Assembly (NCBI GenBank): GCA_963925805.1
Contig: CAWUSE010000023.1
Location: 1-64,000 of the forward strand
Origin: UBA10347 sp905182135
GTDB taxonomy: Bacteria > Actinomycetota > Acidimicrobiia > Acidimicrobiales > UBA10347
DNA length: 64,000 bases
Direction: 5' to 3'
Each line of letters starts with the position of its first letter. Position 1 is the stretch's first letter. Both the position numbers and the translations under genes were made by a program. The notes below the pieces were generated by a model. The model was not told the origin of the DNA and searched no databases. It worked only from the letters and a program-made list of their open reading frames with translations. This document shows, piece by piece, positions 36,158 to 45,016 of the stretch.

Positions 36158-37278
36158 TGCATTTACTACTGACCAATGACTACCCGCCCAAGGTCGGCGG
36201 TATCCAGACCTACCTCTGGGAGTTGTGGCGACGGTTGCCGCAAGACTCGTTTCAGGTTTTGACGTCGCCTCATGCCGATGCAGCAGTCTTTGACGCAGAA
36301 CAGCAGCACCACATCGAGCGTTATGACCGCTTCTGGCTGCCGCCGAGTCGGCGAGTCCGTGACCGTACGAAAGACCAAGCCGACCGCATCAATGCATCCG
36401 TCGTGGTCATCGATCCCGCTTTCCCGCTAGGAATGGTTGGACCTGACCTCGGCCGTCCGTATGCGGTCGTCCTGCATGGGGCTGAGGTCACTGTTCCCGG
36501 CCGTATCCCTGGTTCGTCGGCTCTGCTCCGACGTGTCGTTGCCAATGCCGACCTAGTCATCAGCGCGAGTCGTTATGCCGAAGCCGAAGCGGCCCGCGTT
36601 ACCGGCGATATGCCGCCGGTTGTCTATGTGCCGCCCGGGGTTGACACCGATCGATTCGTGCCGCTGAACGCCGATGAACGACGAGCAGCCCGGCGCAGAC
36701 TGGGTTTTGACCCGGACGCTCCGCTTATCGTCGGTGTCAGTCGCCTAGTGCCTCGCAAAGGCTTCGACACCTTGATCGATGCCGCTGCCCGACTCGCAGA
36801 CACCCACCCCAACCTCCAAGTTGTGATCGCCGGTACCGGTCGCGACGAAGCGCGACTGCGCCGCCACATCGGCCAAACACGCTCTCCTGCTCGGCTACTA
36901 GGTTTCGTCGACGACGCCGATCTGCCAGCGCTCTACGGCTGCGCTGATGCGTTTGCGATGTTGTGTCGCGATCGGTGGGCCGGCCTAGAGCAAGAAGGTT
37001 TCGGCATTGTCTTCGTCGAAGCAGCGGCCGCCGGGTGCCCTCAAATCGCAGGTAGGTCCGGAGGGTCAGCCGAAGCTGTGGCTGATGGCGAAACCGGCTA
37101 CGTCGTCGAAACCCCCAGCGATGCCGATGCGGTGGCCCAGTCAATCGCCGGCTTGCTGGCTGACCCAGCGCGGAGCGAAGCCATGCGAGTCGCGTCCCGC
37201 AAGCATGCAGTCGCCAAGTTCTCGTACGATCTGCTTGCCGACCGACTTCGTCTCTCACTCGAAGCATTCGAACGGTAA
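36157..37278 (+). CDS. GT-B glycosyltransferase (GT4), PimB-like mannosyltransferase
   Basis: The 373-residue enzyme has a Rossmann-like N-terminal domain (LLLTNDYPPKVGGIQTYLWE) and a GT4 donor domain. Motifs are VVLHGAEVTVPG, SRLVPRKGFDTLIDAA and the E-x7-E signature EGFGIVFVEAAAAG. These match the phosphatidyl-myo-inositol mannosyltransferase PimB, which adds the second mannose to phosphatidylinositol mannosides at the cytoplasmic membrane. The next genes (membrane protein, SRPBCC) resemble the neighbourhood of pimB in mycobacteria, which supports the call (established for mycobacteria, inferred here). It is translationally linked to queG. Confidence 0.85.
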   Translation: MHLLLTNDYPPKVGGIQTYLWELWRRLPQDSFQVLTSPHADAAVFDAEQQHHIERYDRFWLPPSRRVRDRTKDQADRINASVVVIDPAFPLGMVGPDLGRPYAVVLHGAEVTVPGRIPGSSALLRRVVANADLVISASRYAEAEAARVTGDMPPVVYVPPGVDTDRFVPLNADERRAARRRLGFDPDAPLIVGVSRLVPRKGFDTLIDAAARLADTHPNLQVVIAGTGRDEARLRRHIGQTRSPARLLGFVDDADLPALYGCADAFAMLCRDRWAGLEQEGFGIVFVEAAAAGCPQIAGRSGGSAEAVADGETGYVVETPSDADAVAQSIAGLLADPARSEAMRVASRKHAVAKFSYDLLADRLRLSLEAFER

Positions 37279-37290
37279 AGTTCTGCACTC

Positions 37291-37746
37291 ATGGACGGAA
37301 GCGACCTGTACCGCATCAACCTGTACGGCACTATCGCGTTCACGGTAGCTGCCGTAGTGGCGGCGATTTTTCCTGATCCGCTCGGAATCCCATTCGCGAT
37401 CTTCTCGTGCATCCTGTTCGCCATTGGCACGATCGCCTTTTTGTGGGCTTATGGCAAGGCCATTGAACGCAGCCGCGAACAAGACGTAAGCGTCTTCATG
37501 ATCTATGGCTTGAGTGGCGTTGCTCCTCAGGCTGTGCGCCGCAAATTTCATCTACTGACCTTCGTTCAGTCGGCGGTAGCTATAGCAACGGCATCAATAC
37601 GCCCCTTCAGCCCTCAAGCGTTCGGTATCCTTACTCCCATGCTCGGACTTGGACTCGCTGGCCTATGGGCAGCGGGCCATGGCACCTTTGCCGAGCGCAC
37701 AGACGGTCGATACAAGGCCCGAGAGATAAACAGGCCCGCAAAATGA
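37291..37746 (+). CDS. Hypothetical membrane protein near pimB
   Basis: The 151-residue protein has two hydrophobic helices near the N-terminus (about 14-33 and 35-53) and one to two more around residues 92-128 (SPQAFGILTPMLGLGLAGLW). No function is known. It lies 12 bp after the mannosyltransferase gene and 12 bp before an SRPBCC gene, so it belongs to the same operon. Similar small membrane proteins sit near PimB in other actinomycetes. Confidence 0.8.
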   Translation: MDGSDLYRINLYGTIAFTVAAVVAAIFPDPLGIPFAIFSCILFAIGTIAFLWAYGKAIERSREQDVSVFMIYGLSGVAPQAVRRKFHLLTFVQSAVAIATASIRPFSPQAFGILTPMLGLGLAGLWAAGHGTFAERTDGRYKAREINRPAK

Positions 37747-37758
37747 ACAGGATTAACA

Positions 37759-38226
37759 ATGGGTGACCGGGCGTTTGAACGCACCATTATTCGAGACACA
37801 CCGGAGCGCATCTTCGAGGTCATTATCGACTACGCCGCGTACCCCAAGTGGGCGAACAACGTCAAAGATGTAGTGGTTGATCGCATCGATGAGGACGGTC
37901 GTGCTGGTCTGGTTTCTTATCGAGCCGCTGCGATGGGTCGCAGCGCTGCCTATGTACTCGAGTATTTCTATGGCACGAACCCGTTACGGGTTTCATGGCG
38001 TCTCGCCGAGGGCGATCTTGTACGCCGCCTCGATGGCCGCTATGTTCTGGTGCCGCTCGAAGATGATGCCACTGGCCCTCGTACCGAGGTCACCTATGAG
38101 CTCGAGGTCGACATTTCTATGCCGATGTCGGGCTTCCTTCGCCGCCGGGCCGAGTCCAGAATCTTGCGGAACGCGCTCGAGGACTTGCGTGCATGGGTCG
38201 AAGAAGGAGCGCAGCTCTCAAGCTAA
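37759..38226 (+). CDS. SRPBCC (polyketide cyclase/COQ10-like) protein
   Basis: The 155-residue START-like fold shows ERTIIRDTPERIFEVIIDYA, then YPKWANNVKDVVV, DGRAGLVSYRAAAMGRSAAY and a C-terminal helix ending in LRAWVEEGAQLSS. Proteins of this kind bind lipids and occur next to pimB in mycobacteria. An AGGA ribosome-binding site precedes ATG 37759. It is probably co-transcribed with the pimB-like gene. Confidence 0.87.
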   Translation: MGDRAFERTIIRDTPERIFEVIIDYAAYPKWANNVKDVVVDRIDEDGRAGLVSYRAAAMGRSAAYVLEYFYGTNPLRVSWRLAEGDLVRRLDGRYVLVPLEDDATGPRTEVTYELEVDISMPMSGFLRRRAESRILRNALEDLRAWVEEGAQLSS

Positions 38227-38408
38227 TACCAAAGAAGTGGCATCTACTTATGGACGTTCCGCCCTGACCGGGAACGAACGGAGCCCCAACGAGGGCGTCT
38301 GGAACATCAAGAATTCCGTACGCCGCCTAGTCGTCCCTGAAATGGTGAGCATCTGGTCGAGACTGAGCCCGCCAGACCCAGGCACCCGTGCGGTCATGGC
38401 AAGTCGGG

Positions 38409-39884
38409 CTACATCTTGTCCCATGCCAAGGAGCGCTCGACAGCGCGCTTCCAATGGGTGTAGCCGGTTGAGCGATCGGCGCCGGCAGTAGGGGTAAAGG
38501 CGGCGTCGAGCTCCCATGCGGCTGATACATCGTCGGCCGAGGACCAGAAACCCTCGGCAATACCAGCCAAATAGGCTGCGCCCATCACCGTGGTCTGCTG
38601 GTTGGCCGGCCGTTCCACCGGTATACCGAGCTGGTCGGCTTGCATCTGCAGCATGGTGTTCATGACCGAAGCGCCGCCGTCGACACGCAGCCGTGACACG
38701 GTCGTTGTGGCCGATGCACCCATGGCCTCGACCACATCGCGGGTCTGATAAACGATGGCTTCAATGGTGGCTCGTGCAATCTCGGGACGACCAGTGCCTC
38801 TGGTAATGCCCACGATCGTGCCACGAGCATTGGGGTCCCACCACGGGCTTCCCAAACCGGTCAGAGCGGGGACGAACATGACACCGCCGGTGTCGTCACA
38901 CTGTTGCGCTAGCGGTTCGAGTTCCGATGCGTCTTGGATAATGCCCAGACCGTCGCGTAACCACTGGACCGCTGCGCCGGTTACGAATATGGCACCTTCG
39001 GCGCAATACGTTGCCCCCTGGCCTGGCAACGTCCACGCCACCGATGTCAGCAGACCTTCGGTGTGCTTAGGGCGTTCGGAGCCCAGGTTTAGGAGCACGA
39101 AAGAACCAGTGCCATAGGTGTTCTTGGCATCACCCGGCGCGAAACATGCTTGGCCAAAGAGTGCGGCCTGTTGGTCGCCGGCTGCACCGCTGATTGGGAT
39201 CCCGGCGCCGAATGGGAATTCGTCGGTTGTTTCGCCGAAGCGTCCCGACGTGGTCGAGACATCGGGCAGCGCATGCAAGGGCACACCCAGCACATCGCAG
39301 AGCTCCTCGCTAAAGGCCAATTCGTCAATATCGAATAGCAACGTGCGAGACGCATTACTTGGCTCGGTGACGTGGACCTTGCCGCCGGTGAGCTTGTAGA
39401 TGAGCCAGCTATCGATAGTGCCAAGTGCGGTGTCGGGACCGTCGGGAATACCACCTTCACGGAATAGCCAGGCGAATTTGGTGCCGCTGAAGTACGGGTC
39501 GATCACTAGCCCAGTAGAGCTTCGAATAAGATCCAAGTAGCCAGCGTCGGTCAGGTCTTGACAGACAGCAGCAGTGCGCCGGTCCTGCCACACAATGGCC
39601 TTGTGCAGCGGCTCGCCCGTCGCGCGGCTCCAGGCGACAACGGTCTCTCGTTGATTCGTGATGCCGATTGCGGCGACCGGCTGGTCGACCTTAGAGCGCA
39701 ACTCGGTCAAAGTCTCTAACGTGGTCGCCCAGATCTCGGCGGCATCGTGTTCGACCCACCCCGGCTGCGGGAAATACTGGGTGAACTCGCGATAGGCGAT
39801 AGAGATGATCTGACCGGATTGATCGACTGCTGCCGATCGAATACCTGTTGTTCCAGCGTCGATTGCAATGACTATTCCACTCAC
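38409..39884 (-). CDS. glpK: Glycerol kinase
   Basis: The 491-residue FGGY kinase phosphorylates glycerol to glycerol-3-phosphate. Visible motifs are VIAIDAGTTGIRS (phosphate 1), IVWQDRRTAAVC, GAAGDQQAALFGQACF, the phosphate 2 region KNTYGTGSFVLLNLG and the C-terminal LRVDGGASVMNTMLQMQAD. These are diagnostic for GlpK. GTG 39884 is the probable start. No glpD or glpF neighbour is present, so expression may be independent. Confidence 0.93.
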   Translation of the reverse strand: MSGIVIAIDAGTTGIRSAAVDQSGQIISIAYREFTQYFPQPGWVEHDAAEIWATTLETLTELRSKVDQPVAAIGITNQRETVVAWSRATGEPLHKAIVWQDRRTAAVCQDLTDAGYLDLIRSSTGLVIDPYFSGTKFAWLFREGGIPDGPDTALGTIDSWLIYKLTGGKVHVTEPSNASRTLLFDIDELAFSEELCDVLGVPLHALPDVSTTSGRFGETTDEFPFGAGIPISGAAGDQQAALFGQACFAPGDAKNTYGTGSFVLLNLGSERPKHTEGLLTSVAWTLPGQGATYCAEGAIFVTGAAVQWLRDGLGIIQDASELEPLAQQCDDTGGVMFVPALTGLGSPWWDPNARGTIVGITRGTGRPEIARATIEAIVYQTRDVVEAMGASATTTVSRLRVDGGASVMNTMLQMQADQLGIPVERPANQQTTVMGAAYLAGIAEGFWSSADDVSAAWELDAAFTPTAGADRSTGYTHWKRAVERSLAWDKM

Positions 39885-39937
39885 GGATCGCAATCTAGCC
39901 GCTGGTGTCGAGCCGCCCAGACCTGGCTAGGGGGCGC

Positions 39938-41182
39938 CTAACTTCCTGGCGTCGGTGTCGGTGTGGGGGATAGCCCGGGTGTGATGGCAGCGTCGGGCGA
40001 CAGCAGCGATTTATAGTCCAGCCGGGTGAGGCCCCGTGGGTCCTCGGGTTGGAACAGCAAGCTCAGTCCATTCTCGGTTGGCATGGGGATGAATACGCCT
40101 TCTACAGAGAACACGACCTGGTCGATCTCGATGAGTTCGGTCAGGGTGAAGACAATCTGAGCGGCGGCCAGCAGTCGCTCGATGCCATCGTCAGCACGGG
40201 GAAGACTGGCCGTAGCTAGGTCAACAAAGGCAATGGTTATGGTCTTGGTGCTTTGAGTGGCTGCAGCATCAGAGATTAAAATTTCGTAGGTTTGGGTTTG
40301 CACGCTGTTCGCCAATGCATCTGGCGGAAGCGCTGATCGAATATTTCGCTCGCGTTCGGCCAGCGAAGCACCGCTGAGCAACCCAACAAGTAGTGCTTCC
40401 GGGTTGCGCTCAAGCTCTCGGGAGACCTTTATTAGCTGATCGACGTCGTTTAGCTTCCAGATTGCTTGCTCGAATCGCTGTGGCTGATCTGGGTCAGGAG
40501 TCGGCACCGGCGTCGGGATATCTGGCTCGAACTCGATCACTATTGTTGGGCCTGCTTCAGGTTTTAGTGACTCAAAGTTCGAACGGTCCACCCGCTGGCC
40601 AGGCGACGTCGTGCCCGTGTCTGTTTGGACCGGAATCTGTATAGCGTCGCGATCGGGTTCGGCCGGGTCGCTTTGAACGAACTGAACTGAGTCGATGTCT
40701 TTGAGCGAGGTCAGGGTGAAGACGATCTGGGCAAACGCCAACTTTTGTTCGCTGTTGCGGGCATCGAGGCTGCCAGGGGCGAGGTCCACTGTCGCTAAGC
40801 GAAACAGCGTGTTGATCTGGACGTCTTGGACTTCGGTTTCGCGCGTTATGGCCGTGGTGATGCTGTTGAGTGCTTCTTGCTGGAACGTACCGAGAAGCAG
40901 CGTGTCTAAGAGTTCTTGAGGGGAGTCACCGACCTCGCGGAGGACTCCTTCGAGCGTCCGGCCGTTGGATGAAACCATAAAAATTTGCTGGTCGCTGAGG
41001 AGCTTTCCAGCCCGGAGAGCTGGAACTGGAGCGGGCGTGGGCAATTGACCAGGCCGAAGATCCCTCGGCACATCTTGCAGGTTGAGTACCCGAGGCGTTT
41101 CGTCTCGCGGCAGGCCGCAAGCAGATAGAGCGAGCACCAGCGCGATCATTACACCAAATTGTCTCAGAATCGTTGTGTTCAT
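39938..41182 (-). CDS. lpqB: LpqB-like lipoprotein with two GerMN domains
   Basis: The 414-residue protein begins with a lipoprotein signal (VMIALVLALSACG). It carries two GerMN-type repeats, residues about 60-175 (DSPQELLDTLLLG... AQIVFTLTSLKDIDSVQF) and 235-370 (NPEALLVGLLSG... AAQIVFTLTELIEIDQVVF). LpqB is the lipoprotein partner of the MtrAB system and sits on the outer face of the membrane. The actinomycete LpqB has one GerMN domain plus a beta-propeller; here the propeller is missing and the domain is doubled. It overlaps the histidine-kinase gene by 4 bp, as expected for mtrA-mtrB-lpqB. Confidence 0.82.
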   Translation of the reverse strand: MNTTILRQFGVMIALVLALSACGLPRDETPRVLNLQDVPRDLRPGQLPTPAPVPALRAGKLLSDQQIFMVSSNGRTLEGVLREVGDSPQELLDTLLLGTFQQEALNSITTAITRETEVQDVQINTLFRLATVDLAPGSLDARNSEQKLAFAQIVFTLTSLKDIDSVQFVQSDPAEPDRDAIQIPVQTDTGTTSPGQRVDRSNFESLKPEAGPTIVIEFEPDIPTPVPTPDPDQPQRFEQAIWKLNDVDQLIKVSRELERNPEALLVGLLSGASLAERERNIRSALPPDALANSVQTQTYEILISDAAATQSTKTITIAFVDLATASLPRADDGIERLLAAAQIVFTLTELIEIDQVVFSVEGVFIPMPTENGLSLLFQPEDPRGLTRLDYKSLLSPDAAITPGLSPTPTPTPGS

Positions 41183-42582
41183 TCGACAACGATCTTTGGA
41201 AGCGAAATAACGAAGCGCGAACCAGTTAAGCCATCAACCCGATTGGTGACCGAGATCGTGCCACCCTGTAGACGAAGGTGCTCGGTAACCAACGACAGTC
41301 CGAGGCCCACACCGGTGCCCGAGCCGCGTCGGCCGCCTTCGATTCCACGGGCAAAACGTTCGAAAATCAATTCGCGCTCTTCGACAGGCACGCCGGGGCC
41401 CTCGTCTTCGATCTCAATACGGACGTCATCGCCGTCATGGTGAAGCCGAATCTGAGTGACGCCGCCGGCGTACTTGTCGGCGTTCTCGCTTAGGTTGCGG
41501 ATCACTTGGGCGATCCGACGCTTATCGAGTTCAACGAAGAGTTCATCAGTTCCATTGTTATGGATGATTGGCACGTTGCGTTCGCGGGCCACCGCAGCAC
41601 CGATGGCCTGGCGGATGAATTCGCCCAGCGCTACTTCTTCGGTGTCGAGCTGCACCGCCCCGACATCGAACCGGCTGATCTCCAGCAAGTCTTCTACCAG
41701 TACTTTGAAGCGCCCAATATTTGTCGACAGCAGGTCCAGGGCAACCTGTGCACGTTCGGGCATATCGTCGCGGCGCCCCTCAAGAACAGCGACCGAACCG
41801 GTCAAGGCCATGAGCGGCGATCGCAGCTCATGGCTTACATCGCTAGCGAAGCGAGAATCTCGTTCGATTCGTTCTTGCAACGAGGTGGCCATGCCGTTGA
41901 ACGACTGAATAAGTTGGTCAAGGTCCGGATCGCCTCGGGACGTAAGGCGCGTAGCCAAATCGCCACTAGCGATAAGCCTGGCGGCATGACTGATTTCATC
42001 GATCGGCGTAAGCAGCCGCTTGGTGACATAGACGCCGAAAGCCATTCCGAGAACAGTGGTGATGGCTGATGCGCTCGCGAGGGTCGGCAAGAGCGAGTTC
42101 AACGCTTGTTCGACATTTTGGAGTGGGGCTGCCTGGATGTAATAGGCGTTTGCTTGCGCTCCGGGAAGAGGAAGCCCGATCACGTGATGCGGCTGGTCAC
42201 CTATGTCGTAGGTCATGCTCGCTGACTTGCTAGCGAGGAGCGTTTCACGCAGGTTGTCGTTTAGGTCTTGGTCGGTGAATCGGAACGTATCGACGTAGTA
42301 GCCGCGATTGTCGAACAACATGCCCTGCAGCGTGTTTGTCGGAGTGATCACGCTGGTCATCAGAGGCACGAGTTCGGAGATGTCCGTCGAGTCTGAAAGC
42401 TCCCCATTAATCGACAATGCGTTGGTTCCAGCGTTACTCAACGCGTCCTTCTCGCTGGCCTCGATCAGGTTTGCTCGTGTCACCGAGTAGGTGACCACAG
42501 AAAGCAGTGCAGACAGAAGGAGCGCCCCTATCGAGAACGCGATGATCACGCGAGCCCTAAGCCCTAGGCGTCGCTCGGTCAT
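41179..42582 (-). CDS. mtrB: Sensor histidine kinase, MtrB-like
   Basis: The 467-residue kinase has a first transmembrane helix near residues 10-32, an extracytoplasmic sensor region, a second helix near 165-185 and a HAMP region. HisKA follows with SHELRSPLMALTGS and the ATPase domain with NLSENADKYAGG, EDEGPGVPVEERE and GTGVGLGLSLVTEH. It phosphorylates the adjacent response regulator. MtrB is the orthologous assignment from gene order (regulator, kinase, lpqB); in actinomycetes MtrAB controls cell-wall and division genes. The stop overlaps lpqB. Confidence 0.88.
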   Translation of the reverse strand: MTERRLGLRARVIIAFSIGALLLSALLSVVTYSVTRANLIEASEKDALSNAGTNALSINGELSDSTDISELVPLMTSVITPTNTLQGMLFDNRGYYVDTFRFTDQDLNDNLRETLLASKSASMTYDIGDQPHHVIGLPLPGAQANAYYIQAAPLQNVEQALNSLLPTLASASAITTVLGMAFGVYVTKRLLTPIDEISHAARLIASGDLATRLTSRGDPDLDQLIQSFNGMATSLQERIERDSRFASDVSHELRSPLMALTGSVAVLEGRRDDMPERAQVALDLLSTNIGRFKVLVEDLLEISRFDVGAVQLDTEEVALGEFIRQAIGAAVARERNVPIIHNNGTDELFVELDKRRIAQVIRNLSENADKYAGGVTQIRLHHDGDDVRIEIEDEGPGVPVEERELIFERFARGIEGGRRGSGTGVGLGLSLVTEHLRLQGGTISVTNRVDGLTGSRFVISLPKIVVE

Positions 42583-42594
42583 GTCGTCAGCTGC

Positions 42595-43275
42595 CTAGGG
42601 AACGAGCTTGTAGCCGAGCCCTCGGACGGTGACCACATAACGTGGGTCGGCCGGGTCGGGTTCGATTTTGGTGCGGAGCCGACGCACGTGGACATCGACC
42701 AGGCGCCCATCTCCGAAGTAGTCGTAGCCCCAGACCTTTTCGAGCAGCGTTTCGCGACTGAATACTTTGCTGGGGCCCGAAGCCAATTCGACGAGCAGCT
42801 TGAACTCGGTCTTGGTTAGGTGGACCTGTTCACCGCGCAGAGTGACAACGCCTTGCTCCGGGCTGACCTCGAGTTCACCAAAGGTCATTTGGACGGCATC
42901 GCTGCCTTGAGACCGGGATCGACGCAGCAGAGCGCGGATACGGGCGCTGAGTTCTTTGGGTTCGAACGGCTTGGTCAAATAGTCATCGGCTCCGGCTTCG
43001 AGCCCAGCGACCACATCGTGGGTGTCGCTACGAGCAGTCACCATGATGATGGGCACATCGGTAGTGCGCCGGATCGAGCGACACACCTCGAAGCCATTCA
43101 TGCCGGGAAGCATGATGTCGATTAGAACAACATCGGCACCCTTGTCGCGAAAGATCACTAGAGCGTCTTCACCATTGCTGGCCTCGAGCACACCCCATCC
43201 CTCGTCTTCGAGCGCAAGTTTGACGACAGTGCGAATCGAATCGTCGTCTTCGACGGTAAGTACTTGTGTTGCCAC
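42595..43275 (-). CDS. mtrA: OmpR-family response regulator, MtrA-like
   Basis: The 226-residue response regulator has a receiver domain with LTVEDDDSIRTV, the phosphoacceptor aspartate in DVVLIDIMLPGMNG, and the conserved lysine in YLTKPFEPKEL. The winged-helix DNA-binding domain has FSRETLLEKVWGYDYFGDGR and the turn VDVHVRRLRTKIE. GTG 43275 starts the gene. The downstream mtrB and lpqB genes complete the operon. Likely regulated genes in related bacteria include cell-wall hydrolases; nothing in the window shows this directly. Confidence 0.9.
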   Translation of the reverse strand: MATQVLTVEDDDSIRTVVKLALEDEGWGVLEASNGEDALVIFRDKGADVVLIDIMLPGMNGFEVCRSIRRTTDVPIIMVTARSDTHDVVAGLEAGADDYLTKPFEPKELSARIRALLRRSRSQGSDAVQMTFGELEVSPEQGVVTLRGEQVHLTKTEFKLLVELASGPSKVFSRETLLEKVWGYDYFGDGRLVDVHVRRLRTKIEPDPADPRYVVTVRGLGYKLVP

Positions 43276-43348
43276 GCTTCAATCGTGCCTGACGCGGCCA
43301 CCGAAAGGGCGGCATTCGAGGGTGTTTCTGGTTTGCACCCGTTTGGCC

Positions 43349-44152
43349 TTAGACCTCGTCAGCGTTGTGGGCCCGAAGTAACGACACGAAGTTGTCGCTA
43401 ATATTGGGTGCTGCTGCCAGCACGAACGCCCGATCTGATAGCGGATCGAGTTCGACGACGGTGAGTGCACCGGCCTCGGAGGCGATCAACACACCAGCCG
43501 CGTAATCCCACAGACTGAGCCCGACTTCGAAATAGGCGTCGAGTTGACCAGCTGCCACAGCAGAAAGATCAAGCGCAGCAGAACCCATACGACGAATGTC
43601 GCGTATGTGCGGGATGAGCGCAGCAAAGGTCTGGCCTTGGCGGGCCCGACGTTCGTGATCAGGAGAAAATCCGGTTCCGACAAGGGCCTTGGACAACGAT
43701 GACGTGTTACGGCAAGAGATCGGGTCGCCGTTCATGGTGGCACCGTTGCCGAGTGCTGCGCTGTACTCCGTCGTGATAGCGGGGGCCACGACGCATCCAG
43801 CAACGACCTGGTCGCCGATGCGTGCGGCGATTGACACCGAAAATCCAGGCAGGCCATAGAAGAAGCTAGTGGTGCCGTCGATCGGGTCAACCAGCCATTC
43901 GACACCTGACGTGCTGGGGATGCTTGCGCCTTCTTCGCCGATGATGCCGTCGTGAGGGCGGGCATCGAGCAGCAGCTGCGAAATGAGTTCCTCTGACACT
44001 CGGTCGACTTCGGTCACCAGATCGATGGTGGATGCTTTTGTATCGGTGTGGTGGACTTCGCCATGGTGTGAAAGAACCATCGCAGCGGCCTGACGGGCGG
44101 TTTTGCAGGCGAGCTCACGTAGCTGTTTGTGCAGCTCGCTGTCGAGGCTCAT
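43349..44152 (-). CDS. Inositol-monophosphatase family protein
   Basis: The 267-residue sugar phosphatase contains the metal-binding motifs GIIGEEGASIPS, WLVDPIDGTTSFFYGLP and the C-terminal segment LSLWDYAAGVLIASEAG. It would hydrolyse inositol-1-phosphate or histidinol phosphate. Given the PimB-like gene and inositol lipids in this group, inositol phosphatase activity is plausible. ATG 44152 overlaps the upstream small membrane gene (ATGA). Confidence 0.87.
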   Translation of the reverse strand: MSLDSELHKQLRELACKTARQAAAMVLSHHGEVHHTDTKASTIDLVTEVDRVSEELISQLLLDARPHDGIIGEEGASIPSTSGVEWLVDPIDGTTSFFYGLPGFSVSIAARIGDQVVAGCVVAPAITTEYSAALGNGATMNGDPISCRNTSSLSKALVGTGFSPDHERRARQGQTFAALIPHIRDIRRMGSAALDLSAVAAGQLDAYFEVGLSLWDYAAGVLIASEAGALTVVELDPLSDRAFVLAAAPNISDNFVSLLRAHNADEV

Positions 44153-44445
44153 GAATCGAGTTTCTTGCGCTCTCGTTCGGTTGTTGTCTGCCATTCGTCC
44201 ATTGCGCGCAGCGAGAGCACCGCGACGATAGCGACGCCGACGGATGCGAATACAGCGCCGATGAGCAGGCCAATGCCCTTCCACGTTGTGCAATCGCCGG
44301 TGCACTGCATCTCGGCAAAGGAGTAGCCAATCATGGCGCCACACGCACCGCCGATGAGGATGACGATGACTGCAAGGGCTCGAGCTCGGCCACTTGGCAG
44401 CGCCGACGGCACCACTGTTGGCTGGGTCTGTTCATTGCTCGGCAC
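44149..44445 (-). CDS. Small membrane protein coupled to the inositol phosphatase
   Basis: The 98-residue frame from GTG 44445 has two hydrophobic helices (ALAVIVILIGGACGAMIGYS and GIGLLIGAVFASVGVAIVAV) and a charged C-terminus (ERERKKLDS). It has no known family. Its stop overlaps the phosphatase ATG, so it is probably translated. The start is not certain because no ribosome-binding site is evident; it may be leaderless. Confidence 0.65.
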   Translation of the reverse strand: MPSNEQTQPTVVPSALPSGRARALAVIVILIGGACGAMIGYSFAEMQCTGDCTTWKGIGLLIGAVFASVGVAIVAVLSLRAMDEWQTTTERERKKLDS

Positions 44446-44476
44446 AGCAGCCAGGGTAACGGTGAGCAATACTAAG

Positions 44477-45016
44477 ATGGTGCAGGCATGGAGGGTTGCT
44501 TCGGGCATCATCATTGAACAACAGCAGCTGTTGCTGGTCCAGAACCAAAGGCGGAATGGTTCACTCGATTGGAGCACTCCAGGCGGGGTCGTCGACCCGG
44601 GTGAGCAGGTCCTTGAGGCACTCCAACGCGAGGTCGTTGAAGAGACATCGGTCGTCGTCGACGATTGGTCGCAGATGTTGTACAGCGTGGATGTTGACTT
44701 CGTAGGTCGTGATATGACGTTGCATGCTCAGGTATTTCAGGCCACGGGCTATTCGGGCGATCTGCATGTCGAGGACCCCGATAATGTCGTTGTCGACGGA
44801 CGTTGGGTCAGCCATGAACAGGCGCACTCGTTGCTGGATTCCAGCCCGCCGTGGGTTCGCGAACCGTTGCAGCATCATGTTGCGCTGCTCTTTGCCGCAC
44901 CCGGCCACGCCGCACAAGCCCCGAGTCGCTGGAAGTACCGAGTGACTGGAACGGGTCGCGACTTCCATAGCGAACTGCTTCTTTCTCCGACAATGCCAGA
45001 ACCTGATGGCGCCTGA
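44477..45016 (+). CDS. NUDIX hydrolase
   Basis: The 179-residue protein carries the NUDIX box GGVVDPGEQVLEALQREVVEE with the following TSV, which binds the metal and the diphosphate. It hydrolyses a nucleoside diphosphate linked to another group, with unknown substrate. It starts at ATG 44477 close to the divergent gene at 44445. Its last 11 bp overlap dinB, so both are translated together, and a role in cleaning the nucleotide pool for the polymerase is a speculation. Confidence 0.9.
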   Translation: MVQAWRVASGIIIEQQQLLLVQNQRRNGSLDWSTPGGVVDPGEQVLEALQREVVEETSVVVDDWSQMLYSVDVDFVGRDMTLHAQVFQATGYSGDLHVEDPDNVVVDGRWVSHEQAHSLLDSSPPWVREPLQHHVALLFAAPGHAAQAPSRWKYRVTGTGRDFHSELLLSPTMPEPDGA

